Source of the DNA: Quercus robur
Taxonomy: Eukaryota > Streptophyta > Magnoliopsida > Fagales > Fagaceae
NCBI RefSeq assembly: GCF_932294415.1
Contig: NC_065545.1
Coordinates: forward strand, 20,591,357 to 20,655,356
DNA length: 64,000 bases
Reading direction: 5' to 3'
The notes below the pieces were generated by a model. That model was not told where the DNA came from. It saw only the letters and a program-made list of their open reading frames with translations, and made no database searches. Within the stretch, counting starts at the first letter, position 1, and the number at the start of each line of letters is the position of its first letter. The translations under genes were made by a program, and so were the position numbers. This document shows, one piece after another, positions 23,711 to 35,712 of the stretch.

Positions 23711-24377
23711 ATATGCAAACTGAAGAGTCTCTTTCAAGAAAGATAGTTATAGAAAGTATGTTATATGTAGAATTTTATTGAAAAAGGAGGGGAATGAATT
23801 TGTTCGTGCTCTTAAGGGCTAGAAACAACCATAACAATGTTTTATAGGATTTTTTCCTACACAAGTGACCTATCGAAGGTAGCTTTTCGTTAGTATCTCT
23901 TCATTGCTTGTAAACAAACATCCATATTCTTTTTTTTTTCTTTACAAAGATTTTTCAAATTTGCTAATGGTAGAATCCTAGTCTAGTTGTGCATTGGAGA
24001 TGATTTGCCCACAACCCATTACCAATCTTTCATGGCTCTAGGCCAAATTTGTTATTTGTTTTTCCATTATTTTCTTTAATTTTCCCCAAAATTAGTATAT
24101 TACAAGATTTTTTTTTTCTTGAATAATAATAATAATTTTTTTTTTTGGTGGTTGGAACAAATAGAGATTTCTATTTTAGTCATAAGTGACAATCATTATG
24201 GAATTTTCAATAACCTTGCTGCTTAGTGACAATGTATAGCGTTTATCTTATAGAGGAGAATTTGGGTTCAAATAAATCGAATCACTCCCTCCCATTTGTT
24301 ATAAGGGACTTTTAATTTATTTGATAGAGAAGAAAGAAAGAAAACTAAAGTCTTTGCTTTTATGGACTTCTAAATGG
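23711..24377. other. Intergenic, nothing recognised
   Basis: Contains T-runs near 23930 and 24109 and an AAT trinucleotide run near 24125. No gene. Confidence 0.5.
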
Positions 24378-24437
24378 ATTACTAAGCTATAATTTTTTTT
24401 TTCTTTTTCTTTTTTGAGAAACATTACCAAGCTATAA
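24378..24437 (-). mobile_element. Micro-retroposon 2: poly-T plus gagaaac between direct repeats
   Basis: The repeat attac(t/c)aagctataa flanks the insert (24378-24392 and 24423-24437, one mismatch). The insert is an oligo-T tract with two C interruptions followed by gagaaac. Read on the minus strand it is gtttctc plus poly-A, a tail type that also abuts the poly-T at 25073-25118. Confidence 0.75.
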
Positions 24438-25066
24438 CTGATTCACTAATTGCATAAGCTATAAAGAGTTACAAGTACAGTAAAGTAATAAAGAATTCAT
24501 ATGAATGAATTCCTTCTATATGTTACCATAATTAATTAGATTCACAGGTAGTGAAGTGAAACATAGTATGAGAATTATGGGCCTTCTCAATATGCCATTG
24601 TACTCGCATAGCCGCCTAATTAATTTGAAGAAATATGGGACCAGTGAATCACATCATCAACTTTCTAAAGGACCCAGAAAATAAACAATCTTTTTAATGT
24701 CTGGAGAAATCTCACTGACCTTATAAATGGACTTTTGAAGAGAATGCCACCAAAAAAAAAAAAATCACCGAAAGAAAAAAGAATTGATTACTGTGATACA
24801 TAAATTCAGACGAAATGGATGGCTTCAAGCTATTTGACTATCAAAGATCTTATTAATTATGGAATTTCAGTGAAATAAAAAATTTTCACTCTGAAAAAAT
24901 GCAATTTGTAGTTCAATGACATTATTTGGTTTCTTCCAAAAAGAAGAAAAATTTGAGTTCAAATAATAATAATACTGTAAGGAGGGGTTTTTGCACAATG
25001 CAATTCTAATTGAGATCAAATTAACCGAAGATGATGGACTCTGATTCTATATAAAATTCTTTTCCA

Positions 25067-25072
<6 letters not shown>

Positions 25073-25112
<40 letters not shown>

Positions 25113-25118
25113 AGAAAC
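25073..25118 (-). repeat. Poly-T tract (39 T) followed by gagaaac
   Basis: Probably the 3' end of a minus-strand retroposon, because gtttctc precedes the A-run when read on the minus strand, as in micro-retroposon 2. The body of the element and a target duplication could not be delimited in 25119-25500. Confidence 0.45.
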
Positions 25119-25983
25119 AAATATATACATAAAGGAGAAGGAATGATATTCTAATACAAGAGCATGCCTCAAACTCTACTTAGAAGCTATGGTTCATGAT
25201 TTCACTTGAACCAAACTAAATTAATTGTAATTGCCAAAAATGGTTGGGGTGTCCCCATACCCTACTGCGCTCTTGCAGATGGGAAAATCCATTTACACAT
25301 AAAAATCCAAATAGGAATAGAGGTCCCCCTCACAATCACTTTCCATGAGAGCTTTGGTGACTATTGTGAAAACCATAGGATTCTTCTCTGTTTGCATGTG
25401 TGATACCCGGGGGAGTTACAAACTTAAATCAACGCTCCAGGTTGGCTAAGCCAGGTCAGACCCTATTTACCTATTGAAAGCAACATGTTTGATTAATTAG
25501 TTGTAAATCTTGTCTTACCTAATGTCATTATCACCCAATTAAAGATAATGAGGTTGTGGAAATATATTCTTCATTTCTACCTAACACACACACACACTAC
25601 TGCTGATGTATCTTTACACTCCCAAGCTTTGAAGTAGATAAGAAAGGCCTAAAAAATAGAACAAAGAAATGACACGAAGTAACAAATTAGGGACCCCCAT
25701 TAAATGCTTGCATAACCAAACTGGTGGTTGCGTCTTTTGTCAACACTAGTGAATGAGTACTAGTAGCTTACCTACCGAAAGAAGGGGAAGGAAATTCAGA
25801 GTACCATACTACAAATGAAAACTAAAAAAGTGAAATTGATGAGAGAAAAGGCTGATTCTTTTCTGTAACTTTAAGAAGTTGAGATTGAAAAAAAAGGTGT
25901 TTGTGAGAGTGTGATGTATTGTATCCTTATGACCTAATAACGGGATTTGATTCTTTTTCCTTGTCAATGATACTGTTGGAATT
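25119..25983. other. Intergenic, nothing recognised
   Basis: Contains a CA microsatellite (25587-25598). A 65-codon frame at 25206-25403 has no domain. Confidence 0.5.
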
Positions 25984-28022
25984 CATTGCTAGAGATTTAT
26001 AAAAATGCAGTGGAGGTAAGGGATTTTCGGCTTATTAGTCTAATTGGAGGGGTGTATAAAATTATTGCTAAAGTTTTAGCTAACAGGTTGAAAATGGTGC
26101 TTGGGGATATTGTTCACGAATCTCAAAATGCTTTTGTCAAAGGAAGACAATGTTTAGATTTTGTTCTTATTGCCAATGAATGCTTGGATAGTAGGCTAAA
26201 GTCAGGAGTTCCTGGGGTGTTGTGTAAGCTGGATGTAGAGAAGGCTTATGATCATGTGAATTGAGACTTTCTCATTTATATGTTGGATCGTTGTGGCTTT
26301 CATGAAAAATGGAAAAGATGGGTTTTCTTCTACATCTCTACTATTAAATTCTCCATTCTCATTAATGGATCACCATGTGGTTTTTTTGATAGCTCTAGAG
26401 GTATAAGACAAGGTGATCCATTGTCCCCGTTATTATTTGTCATTGTTACGAATGCTTTTAGTAAAATGTTAGATAAGGCAGTGAGGGATGGGCTCATGTC
26501 TGGTTTTAGGGTGGGTCCTACAGGGAACTCTTTGCAGGTGTCCCATCTTCTATTCACTGATGATACCCTGATCTTGGTTAAATTCTATTTCTCCGGTTGG
26601 TGCTGCTTTGGTTTGAAGTAGTTTCTGGGCTGAATATTAATATGGGCAAGTCTGAATTGGTCCCCATGGGTTTGGTTCCTAATATAGTAGATATGGTGGA
26701 TGTGCTAGGGTGCAAGCAAGGCTCCTTTCCAATGCAATACCTAGGTCTTCCTTTGGGTGCTAATGTTAGAGATAGATCTGTTTGGAATCCAATTATGGAG
26801 AAGGTGGAGAGGAGGTGGAATCGACTATATCTCTCAAAAGGAGGTAAAGTTACTCTTATTAAGAGTACGTTGTCCAATCTTTCAACTTATTTTCTCTCTC
26901 TGTTTCCTATCCCAGTGGAGGTTGCGAACCGTATTGAGCAACTTCAACGAAATTTTCTCTGGAGTGGTATGAGGGATGTTAAGAAAACTCACCTAGTGAA
27001 TTGGGCCACAGTTTGCACTCCTCTTCATTCTGGAGGTTTAGCTATTAGAAGTCTGAGAACTTTTAATAAAGCCTTGTTTGGAAAGTGGTTTTGGAGATTT
27101 GGGAATGAGTAATAGGCCTTGTAGAGGAGAGTGATAGGGGCAAAATATGGTTGTGAAGGCGGAGGTTAGTGCTCTCTTCCTGTTATTGGCCCTCATTGTG
27201 TAAGCTTGTGGAAGTCTATTAGTTGTGGTTGGCCATCTTTTTTTCGTCACATCCAATTTGAGGTTGGGGCCAGTTTTATTGTTAGATTTTGGCAAGATAT
27301 TTGGTGTGGGGACGCTTCTTTGTGTGTGCTCTACCCAAGACTTTTTTCGTTAAGTCGAAATAAGGAGGCCTTTGTGGTTGAGTTGATGAAGTTTCCAAAT
27401 GGTGTTCTTTTTTGGGATCTAACTTTTAGAAGATACAGCGAAGATTGGGATTTGGAATCCTTTTACAGTTTAATGTCTTGGATTTATGGAGCTTCTTTTA
27501 AAGGAGTTGGGGACGATAAGATGTGTTGGAAACCTGCTAGGGGTAAAGGTTTTACTGTTCGTTCCTATTACCAGGTGCTGACTAATAGTTTCGATCAGTC
27601 TTTCCCTTGGAAGGCTGTTTGGAAGTCTAAGGTCCCCTCTAGAGTTGCTTTTTTTTGTGTGGACTGCAGCTTTAGGGAATATTTTGACTATTGATAATCT
27701 TAGGAAACGACAGATTTTGATTTTGGATTGGTGTTGTATGTGTAAAAGAGATAGGGAATCTGTTGACCACCTCCTCATCCATTGCTCTATTGCTTTTGAT
27801 TTATGGTCTATGGTGTTTACTCTGTTTGGCATTCATTGGGTTATGTCAAAAACAGTGGTGGATCTGTTGGCTTGTTGGCAAGGAAAGTTGGGGAGGCATC
27901 AGAATTCGGCTATTTGGATGGTTGTGCCCCATTGTTTGATATGGTGCATTTGGAGGGAGAGGGATTTAGAGAGATCAGTTGCAAATCTTAAACTCTTCTT
28001 CCTTAAGACTCTTTTGGATTAG
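25984..28022 (+). pseudogene. L1-C ORF2 fragment: RT core to zf-RVT
   Basis: RT motifs are clear: '[22 protein letters not shown]', 'NAFVKGRQ', '[13 protein letters not shown]', '[13 protein letters not shown]' and '[11 protein letters not shown]', where the usual FADD reads FTDD. A Trp codon became TGA at 26262, a frameshift lies near 26585, two stops lie at 27110-27115, and a further shift lies near 27650. The end carries 'CCMCKRDRESVDHLLIHC', the zf-RVT cysteines. Disabled. Confidence 0.88.
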
Positions 28023-28198
28023 GTTATAGTGTTTGGCTTTCATTCTTTTTCTTCAGTCCATGGTTTCATGGACTTTTGTATTTTTTGCACTTGATTTGTA
28101 TTTGTCCTTGAGGTATACTTCCTGTATACTCAGGTGACTCCCCTCTTCTTTTTAATATATTCTTATTACTTATCAAAAAGAAAAAAAGAAAAAAAAGG
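25984..28198 (+). mobile_element. 5'-truncated L1-type LINE (L1-C)
   Basis: It begins inside the reverse transcriptase and ends in an A-rich tail after 'ttattacttatc' (28165-28198). It belongs to a different L1 subgroup from L1-A, L1-B and L1-E: it has no RNase H and ends about 150 bp after zf-RVT. I found no target duplication. Confidence 0.85.
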
Positions 28199-28460
28199 AG
28201 AGGCATAGGTTCCCCTATTTACATATTTCTCATTTCAAGTGGCTTCTTTATTGATATAGGGAGAGTCTCTCTGCCGCTTAGAGAGAGAGGGGTTTTTTCT
28301 CTCTTGTCTAAGGCAGTAGAAGTGTGTTAGTCCCTTCTTTGAGAGGAGAGTTTGTTCTCAGTAGGTAACAAGTGTATCTTTTGAGCTAGTGGTATTTTGG
28401 TTTCTTTCAGGGTTGTGGGGAGACACTTTATTTCTTGGTCCTTTTCCAATTCTCATTCTC

Positions 28461-29776
28461 ATGGAGGAGTTAGCAAATCAATTGACCAACTTTTCCCTTC
28501 CAGAAAAGGAAACAATTGGATACACCCTATCCAAGGAACAAATATTTGGTGAATATTTGCTAGCTGCTCAATTCCTTACCCCACGTTTCCTAAATATGGA
28601 AGCCATGGCGCGAACTTTCAAACAGTTGTGGAGATCTACAAACGGGTTCACAATCCGTAACCAAAATGAACATCGAGTGTTGTTTGTTTTTGATAATCCC
28701 AATGATATTGAAAGAATCCTCAAAAACCAACCTTGGAGTTTTGATAAACACCTAGTGATGTTAGAGATATTCAAAAATCAGCAGGAGCAGTAACTGATGA
28801 AGGCGGACATTTCATTCAGGTTCGAGTAATGATTGATATTACACTGCCTTTATGCCGAGGTAGGGTGATTACACTAGAGAATGGGCTAAAACATTGGGTC
28901 CGATTCAGATATGAGCACTTACCAAATCTCTGTTTCTGGTGTGGGCGCTTAAACCATGTTGACAAAAGTTGCAAGCTATGGTTGCAGAGTAAAGGCACAC
29001 TTAAAGTGGAACAACAGCAGTACAATTCCACTCTAAAGGCGACCCCGTACACGTCTAGTGGAAGAGATGTTATCGTGGTACCTGGTTTCTACGACAACAG
29101 ACACCCACTCACGAGAAAAGAATTCCAAGAGGCAAGAGAGAGGGCAGAGACAAGGGTGAACAATCCAACGGAATCGGAAAACCAACTGGCAATGGAAACT
29201 CAGGTGGAGATGAATCAGGCAAATATGGTAATCGATGAAGGAGTTATTCTGGTAATCAATATCAATGAATTACCCATTACAAATGAGTTTGCCATTAATG
29301 CCATGTTACTCCCTGATGAGGATATTGATTTAATTCCTCCAACGGCTGTCACGGTGTTAATGGATGCAAATAATAATGGGGAGCCGAAAACTAAGGAAAC
29401 AGAGTTAATTTCGGATTTAATAACTCTCGAGAATTTATTTGATATTCAAATCAAACAGATTGATACGGATTTGGCTCGATATGATAAGGATCAGATTGTT
29501 AAGGGCAATTCGGTGAGGGCCATTAATGGGAGAAGTAATTCTGAGGTTTCCAATTTCGTTCCACTAGTTAAAAACAAGGGCACACGGAAGTCGGCTGGCA
29601 ACCAAGGAAAAAATTTCTTTGCCGTAGAGGCAGCTTCTATTCAAACCCAAAACTCGACAAACCCTAATCCAAAGTGTTCTAAAAAACCAACAACATGGAC
29701 TAAGCAAGCTTCTAGACCTACACAGGGCAAATGGTCTCAACTTCGACGAGCCCAGTTTTCTCCTCCTTCTCTTTAG
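28461..29776 (+). pseudogene. L1-D ORF1 (DUF4283 + CCHC), with internal deletion
   Basis: ATG at 28461 ('MEELANQLTNFSLPEKE'). The DUF4283 half reads to 'NQPWSFDKHLVMLEIFKN', then frames change near 28775 and part of the usual middle is missing. Reading resumes with 'GGHFIQVRVMIDITLPLCRG', followed by 'YEHLPNLCFWCGRLNHVDKSC' (CX2CX4HX4C knuckle, about 28915-28970). The long hydrophilic C-terminal part ends at 29776; relics of the usual ORF1 tail ('LPNKRRQVSKED') continue in another frame to about 29890. Confidence 0.82.
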
Positions 29777-29899
29777 GGGGAAAAGAAGATAAGGGTCTAG
29801 GTAAAAGAGCAATGGATGACAACAGAATTCTCCCTGAGCTACCAAATAAGAGGCGGCAAGTATCCAAGGAGGATGTCTCTCAATCATAGATATTGGCAG

Positions 29900-30565
29900 A
29901 GGCTGTCCCACAGCCCTGCCAGATGCAATGATTCTCTTAGTAATGATCTACCATGGGCTTTGGAACCCATGGAAAAAGAGAGAGAGCCTTGTGAAATATT
30001 ACGGGCAAAAGATCCCTCTGCCATGTTCATAGCCGAAACATGGGCAGACGAAGCAAGGCTAGAGCACATCCTTAGTACGACTAAGTCTTTGATTAACAGC
30101 GATTCTATTGTGGAAGCAACTTTCATGGATTTCAAAGAGTTGTTGTTGTGGATGATCAGAACAAAACAAAATAAAAAGTCGTTCTCGGTTATGTTCTGGA
30201 TATTAGGGACACATCGGAATCGAGTTAGAACTAACCAACCTTGTTACATTCCAAAGCAGCTCGTTAACGTGGCCAATGAAATCCTACTGAAATTCCAGGC
30301 AGTGCAACAACCTCCCTAACCACAGTCCACCCCGATTCGAGTTCATTGGAGAGCTCCTATCTTGGACATGGTTAAGGTTAATCTTGAGGATGCACTATTC
30401 AGTTGGGAGCAAAAACCAGAGTTCGGTGTGGTTTTGGCAAGATGTTTAAGTAAATTACATTACTCTCATATTAAGAGAGAGGGTAATATGGTTGCTTTTG
30501 TTTTAGCTCTTTTTGTTTTAATTGTTTTAGATTATAGGGCATGGATGGAGGATGCTCCCTCATAG
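29900..30565 (+). pseudogene. L1-D ORF2 remnant: endonuclease start joined to RNase H end
   Basis: 'CEILRAKDPSAMFIAETW' (from about 29970) is the start of the L1 endonuclease. Only about 40 residues later the reading is 'FSVMFWILGTHRNRVRTNQ', which belongs after the reverse transcriptase. The RNase H follows with its middle missing ('LYSHIKREGNMVAFVLALF', 'DYRAWMEDAPS', to 30565). The whole RT is absent, so the element depended on other L1s. Confidence 0.8.
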
Positions 30566-30670
30566 TTCCTTTCTTTTGTTTCTAGCAGACTCTGATGTTT
30601 TTCTTTGAATAAAAGGCACTTCGTTGATTCTCAAAAAAAAAAAAAAAAAGAAAAAAAAGTGGCTTCTTTA

Positions 30671-31433
30671 CTTCAGAGTGTACTATTTACTAAATGCTCT
30701 TGACAACTTACTAGATTTTTGGACAATAAATGATTAACATTACATAAGAAAATGCTATTATTAATTGGTGTAAACATGTAGTATATGATTTTATTTTTAT
30801 TTATTTTTATTTTTTCTTATTATAGCTCAAATTCTCCCATAGGGAGAGAAGAGATCGAGCAATGTCCACGAACCATAAGATACGACATGATCAAAATGTA
30901 TGTACTTAATCACCAGTTAGCATTCAACATGACTTGTGCAGGGTTTATTTTTTGGCCTTTATTGATTTTAAAGATCATCAAATTAAGTTGAATCATACAT
31001 ACATACACTCATGATGGCTTGAATTTAGATACAACAATGCCCCACTATTCCTATTCTAATTTCCACATTACTGGATCAGAATAACAAAACCAACATATGT
31101 TAGGATATATTTATCAACCAAATCTGTAAAAACAACTTTATAAATTATAATGATGCTTCCCAATCACCCAATAACGGTGTCTTTAATGCTTCTTTTATCT
31201 ATCCATATAATTAATGAGAATTTACCTCCTCAGCCTCATTGCCTCATGTCATGGAGACATGAGAATTGCGTCACATTCTTTTGGCATTGATCCCATATTC
31301 ATCTCACAGAATAACAGCTGAAGTCTTTTGTAACTTTTTTTAAAAACAAAATGAAGACTTGCTTAAAATTGTACTTTAATTAATAGGTTAATTCATACCA
31401 AAATTGTAAATTTACCCTTAATTCAAAATCAAC

Positions 31434-31501
<68 letters not shown>

Positions 31502-31649
31502 AGGTCATTATTATTAGCTGCTATTTAACGCGGAAACAGAGACAGTCAAGTAGACCTGAGTTTGGTTACACTTACATTGCCTCAAAAAGATTAACCCACC
31601 CCCCCTCCCCCAAAATAATATAAATAATAATAATAATAATAATAACTAA
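30671..31649. other. Region 3' of the patatin gene; GA microsatellite
   Basis: Holds a long perfect GA microsatellite (31441-31498, about 29 repeats), an AAT/AATA run (31619-31643) and AT-rich sequence. It is expected to include the patatin 3' UTR near 31500-31649. No other gene seen. Confidence 0.6.
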
Positions 31650-33244
31650 CTAACGGCCATTGGCGAGAGGGCTAACGGCGGAATCCTTGCAAGGACTAGG
31701 TGGAAGACTGGTTTTCCCTGAAGCAACAAGTCGTTGTACAAAACTCTCAATCCTCTCTCCGTTAGTCTCCGTCAGTAACCGTTTCCCGCCAAACGGTAAC
31801 GACTCCACTCCTCTCTCATTCAACACTTCCTCCATTTTCGCCCCCATCACTCCTAAACCATTCGCCTGCCCACATTTAATGCCGTCAATCATCAAAATTA
31901 AAAACACAAATTCATAATCTTAAAAATCAACATATAATTGGGACCATTCAAATTATTACACTAGTTCATTTTTGTTACATGTATGTCAATGTAATCTTTT
32001 TTTTCTTTTTTTTAATAAGATAAAATCTCTACTATAGTATATATATATATATATATATATAACTTCTTTTTGAAAACTTGAACTTCGTCCTTATCCCCAC
32101 ATTTTATAAACCATAATACTTATAGAATAATAACCGCACCAATAGTTCATAATGGTGATATAATCTTAACATATCATCTTTAAAATTATTATAGGAATAT
32201 CAATTAGCGCGTGGAAAGATACTAGTAAAAATAACTTAGATTAGATTAGATGGAATAACTAAACATTACCTTTTTTTTTTTTTTGATAAGTAAATAACTA
32301 AACATTACCTGAATTCTAACGTAGTCTGTACGGTTATAACAGAAGGCGTTCCCTAACATTTGGTCAATGGTTTCCGAAACGCCGTCGAGGACAATGTCAA
32401 CCACCGTAGATGTTGAGCACGCGCCGTTATAACGAACTTTCTGTGCACAGCCATTACCGGTTAACGGACCGTTACCTAACGACAAAACCAAGAGGTCTTC
32501 GACGCCGTTAACGGACGGAAAATCGCGCTTATTGTGGAGCGCGTGAGTGACGGCAGCGGCGGTAGGGTTGTTCATGACTAGACCGCCGTCAACGGCGGAG
32601 CAAGAGGTTTTTCCGTCCACGGACGTTAGATTAAACGGCTTGAAGAGACTCGGCGTAGCTGACGTGGCGCGGCAGACTTTCCAGAGCTCGAAGTTGAAGC
32701 TCGGTGACTCGGACGCGTCGGCTCGGGAGAAAACGAAAGGCGCGGAGCTTTTGAGGTCGAAGCACGGAACGAGAAGAGGCTTACACGTGTCCTTCAAGGT
32801 CAAAACGGCGCCATCTTCTCTATTGAACATTTCTTTGAGCATCGTGTCCATGCTTTTCCCAGAGTATCTCTTTCGCCGGCGGAAAACTCCGGCGAGTCTG
32901 AGCTTGAAAAGCTCGGAGTTTTTAGCGGCGATGAGATTAACAGCGTCTCTAGCAGAGAACAGAGGCCTGCCTGAACCGTCATCGGCGGAGATCATGACGG
33001 CTAGGAGTGCTCCGACACCGGTTCCGGCGATGAGATCAAAGAAATCAGCGATTCGCGCGTGAGGATCACCGGTTTTGAGGCGGATCTGGTCCTCGAGGTG
33101 AACGAGGGCAGCGCCGGCTACAATGCCGGTGGTTCCGCCTCCGTCGATGCTGAGAATCCGAGTCTTCTTCGTGGTTTCACAGTGCGAGAGCCATTTCTGC
33201 TCCAGCTTCGTGAAGATCTCCAGCGTAACCTTGCTGAGCTCCAT
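31650..33244 (-). CDS. Patatin-like phospholipase, pPLA-III type (two exons)
   Basis: Exon 1 is 33244-32309 and exon 2 is 31865-31650 (minus strand), joined in phase 0 (CAG|GTAATG ... GCAG|GCG), giving about 383 residues. The patatin domain shows DGGGTTG (residues 34-40, oxyanion loop), GTGVG (74-78) and 'AVDGGLVMNNP' with the catalytic-type Asp 219. The usual GXSXG serine is replaced by Gly in GTGVG, the known mark of the plant pPLA-III group. The end 'RLLTETNGERIESFVQRL' and 'SLPPSPCKDSAVSPL' also fits that group. pPLA-III proteins act on membrane lipids as acyl hydrolases and influence growth. Both exons are open, so the gene looks functional. A tiny retroposon duplicates its splice donor. 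Confidence 0.92.
32254..32310 (+). mobile_element. Micro-retroposon 3 on the patatin splice donor
   Basis: The 18-mer aataactaaacattacct is present at 32254-32271 and 32293-32310. Between them are a T-run (32271-32284) and gataagta. On the coding strand this reads gtaatgtttagttatt, tacttatc, poly-A, then gtaatgtttagttatt again, so the donor sequence itself is duplicated 39 bp apart. The tacttatc-A(n) end equals the tail of L1-C (ttacttatcaaaa at about 28170). Insertion therefore probably used L1 machinery and copied only the last 8 bases plus poly-A. Confidence 0.85.
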
Positions 33245-33650
33245 AATTCCTCTGTTGTAGCAATTTGTTTAGAGAGAAATAGAAGAAAGCGAGGCTTTTG
33301 ATAGCGTATCTCGGTGAGTGTGTGAACGTGAAGGGAAGGTAATAAAATCAATCACGGTTTGTTGCAGGGACACATTAATAATGCATGCCTCTCATCTCAT
33401 CAACACAAACAAACAACAATGCATTATACTATACTATACTATACTGTGAAAGAAAGAAAGAAAGAAAGAAAGAAAGAAAACTGTGGTTTCTCTCTCTCTC
33501 TTTCTCTCCTTTGGTTTAGGTTTCTCTTTCTCACACTTTTGAGTCTGTGTGCTCTAAATTCAGTGAAAACAAACAATAACTATGGGGATGGGGGAGAGTG
33601 TGAGTGTGAGCTTAGCTTAGCTTTGCTTTGGGGTGGTGGTTATATACGCC
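33245..33650 (-). promoter_or_regulatory. Patatin 5' leader and core promoter candidate
   Basis: On the minus strand TATATAA lies at 33646-33640, about 400 bp before the ATG. The leader would contain a pyrimidine/purine-rich block with a GAAA microsatellite (33448-33479) and a TATAC repeat (33426-33446). Transcript start not determined. Confidence 0.45.
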
Positions 33651-35215
33651 ACTCTCCTTCTCCTCCTACCTGGACCTTTCCTCTCTTTTGTTTTTACAGC
33701 TTTTTAACTCTTACGTGTTTGGACAGACCTTGCACGTGCAATTGTGCGTGTTCGTATTGGGTTACGGGAAGCGCCAATCTCGGCTATTCACCCGGCTCGG
33801 CTCGCGCTCACTTACTTAAGTTAACTAAACTGTCTTACTGTTTTTATTTTTTATTTTTATTTTTGGGGTCTGACTGAGCTAGATATATATATATACAGAG
33901 ACACACAGTAGAAACACCACGGAACCAACCTAAGCAAAGAAATTTGTGCCTTTGATTAACGAGGGAACATGTTACTTGTGCCACCTTAATTAAGGTTCTG
34001 AAATAGTAATAAAATACGAAGGGAAGTGACTAATTTAATTGTTTTAAGACCAAATGGAATGGAACAGAACGGTAATGAATTATAGTACTTGAGAGCGTTT
34101 TATCTAGGAAATGAGGTAATTAAAAGCTTGCATGTGTTACGGTGTAAGACATAATAATGTGCAGTAATACATCCTCCCGAATGTGTGAATGGCAAGGTTA
34201 GTTTCTGATTTTGTTTTTAATATTATATTTGTGAAGTTTATATTACAAGCTAGAATGAAAACAGTGAAGTGAATTCCAAGTGGACTAGTTAAATTACCAA
34301 AGAGATTGGGGGGTACTAATTATTAATGTAGTAAAAAAGTGGGAGGAAATTATGCAATAGAGCAGGAATAGCCTGAAAGGAAACTTCCAAGTCAAGCAAA
34401 GTAAAATAGCTTTGGTAGCCAATATATGTGTCATATTTGGATCTAAAGGTGTTATAGAGGTTATAGTGGTTCAATCATATCTGAGAAAGCTATCCATACT
34501 CCTACACATGGTGAAACTAGATATCAGGATTTGAGTTTGAAAGGATGTTCCACTACTTCTGCGAGTAAATTGGCTGCTGTGTTGTAATTGGCGTGTTATA
34601 TTGCAGGGCTAGGAGACATGGAAAACATAGCCCATACCATGGCTAAGCTAGCTTCAGTACCTAGCCACTTTCAATTTAGATGTGGAACTAATTAATTATT
34701 TAGCAGATGCAAATTACATATAAAACTTTTTTCTTTCATCAATAACTAGCAGGTGTGGAACTTAGGTAGATATACATTTTAGCAGTGAAAATTTCGAAGC
34801 TTGTGTGGAAACTTTGGATTTTGTCCATCAAGGGATTTGTCATTTGTTGTCAATAACTTTAATTTGTGTGTTTATATGGACGTGTGCATGCATGTTGGGT
34901 TGCTAATTTCTTATCAATCAGTTCCAAAAGAAGAAAAAGGAAAGCCTCATCTTTAACTTTAAACATCATCCATAAAACGAGGAACAAAGAAAAGGAAATT
35001 CCAACAACAACAACAAGAATCTTAAATTGGATTGGTTTAAGGTCTTTTTCTGGTTATTACTTATTACTATCATTTGTTTGTCCGTATTATGTCTCAAGCT
35101 TGGGGAGCTGTGACTATTGGCTTTGATGGAGAGGAATTTTACTTTAGGGCCTCCGCATATTATTGTATGTGACTTGCACCAACATCATGCCTTTGTATTC
35201 ATTTGTCACATGCAT
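33651..35215. other. Intergenic upstream of patatin, nothing recognised
   Basis: Contains a TA run (33882-33893) and no domain-bearing frame. Confidence 0.5.
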
Positions 35216-35712
35216 GATTGTCAAAATCCTGATCTAGATTTTATGATCTTACGATTTTACAATCCCATCTACCCAAAACGATTTGGATCTTTCAAAAGCC
35301 TTTGCGATTGTTTAGGATCGGTAGGATCGTACGATTCTAACAATTCCAAAAGACCTTAGTTTCTTGTAATCTTCTTTCACTTGACAGAAGACTCAGTTGG
35401 ACCTAAATGAAAAATGAAATCCCAATAGACCAAGTTTTTCCATTCTAATGTAGAGAGAGTGTCAGTTGGACCCAAATAAAAAAAAATCCCAATTGAGTGT
35501 CACGTTTTGAGATTTTTGGTCTCTTTAAATGATGCTTACAAATGAATGTAATGATGTATGGTAATTATATTAATGAATGTATAATTTATGTGATTATTTA
35601 ATACACCAATGTGTATTTTTTGTTTTTTTCTCAAATAATGTAGGATCTTATGATCCACGATCTGATCTCACCTACCTCCCAGATCCTACATAAGATCCCG
35701 ATTTTGATAACC
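35216..35712. mobile_element. MITE-like element with GATC-rich inverted ends
   Basis: The left end gattgtcaaaatcctgatct (35216) is roughly inverted to the right end gatcccgattttgataac (ending about 35712). Subterminal tatgatctta/taggatctta motifs are also inverted. No coding capacity; target duplication unclear. Confidence 0.5.

Larger units (their letters stand above)
28237..30670 (+). mobile_element. Internally deleted L1 (L1-D), 2.4 kb, with intact target duplication
   Basis: The 14-mer aagtggcttcttta lies at 28237-28250 and again at 30657-30670, immediately after an A-rich tail (30632-30656). The body has a 5' UTR of about 210 bp, ORF1 sequence, a sliver of endonuclease, then a jump to the region before RNase H and an abbreviated RNase H end. 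The matching ends and TSD show that the short form was mobilised, or was deleted after insertion; the first is more interesting. It lies 38 bp after the tail of L1-C. Confidence 0.88.

Noticed and set aside
25073..25450. Minus-strand SINE with pol III A and B boxes
   Set aside because: The poly-T and gtttctc tail fit a retroposon, but I could not find convincing A or B boxes or a target duplication.
32547..33062. 171-codon plus-strand frame antisense to the patatin exon
   Set aside because: Mirror of a GC-rich coding exon; the minus frame has the patatin motifs and correct splice sites.
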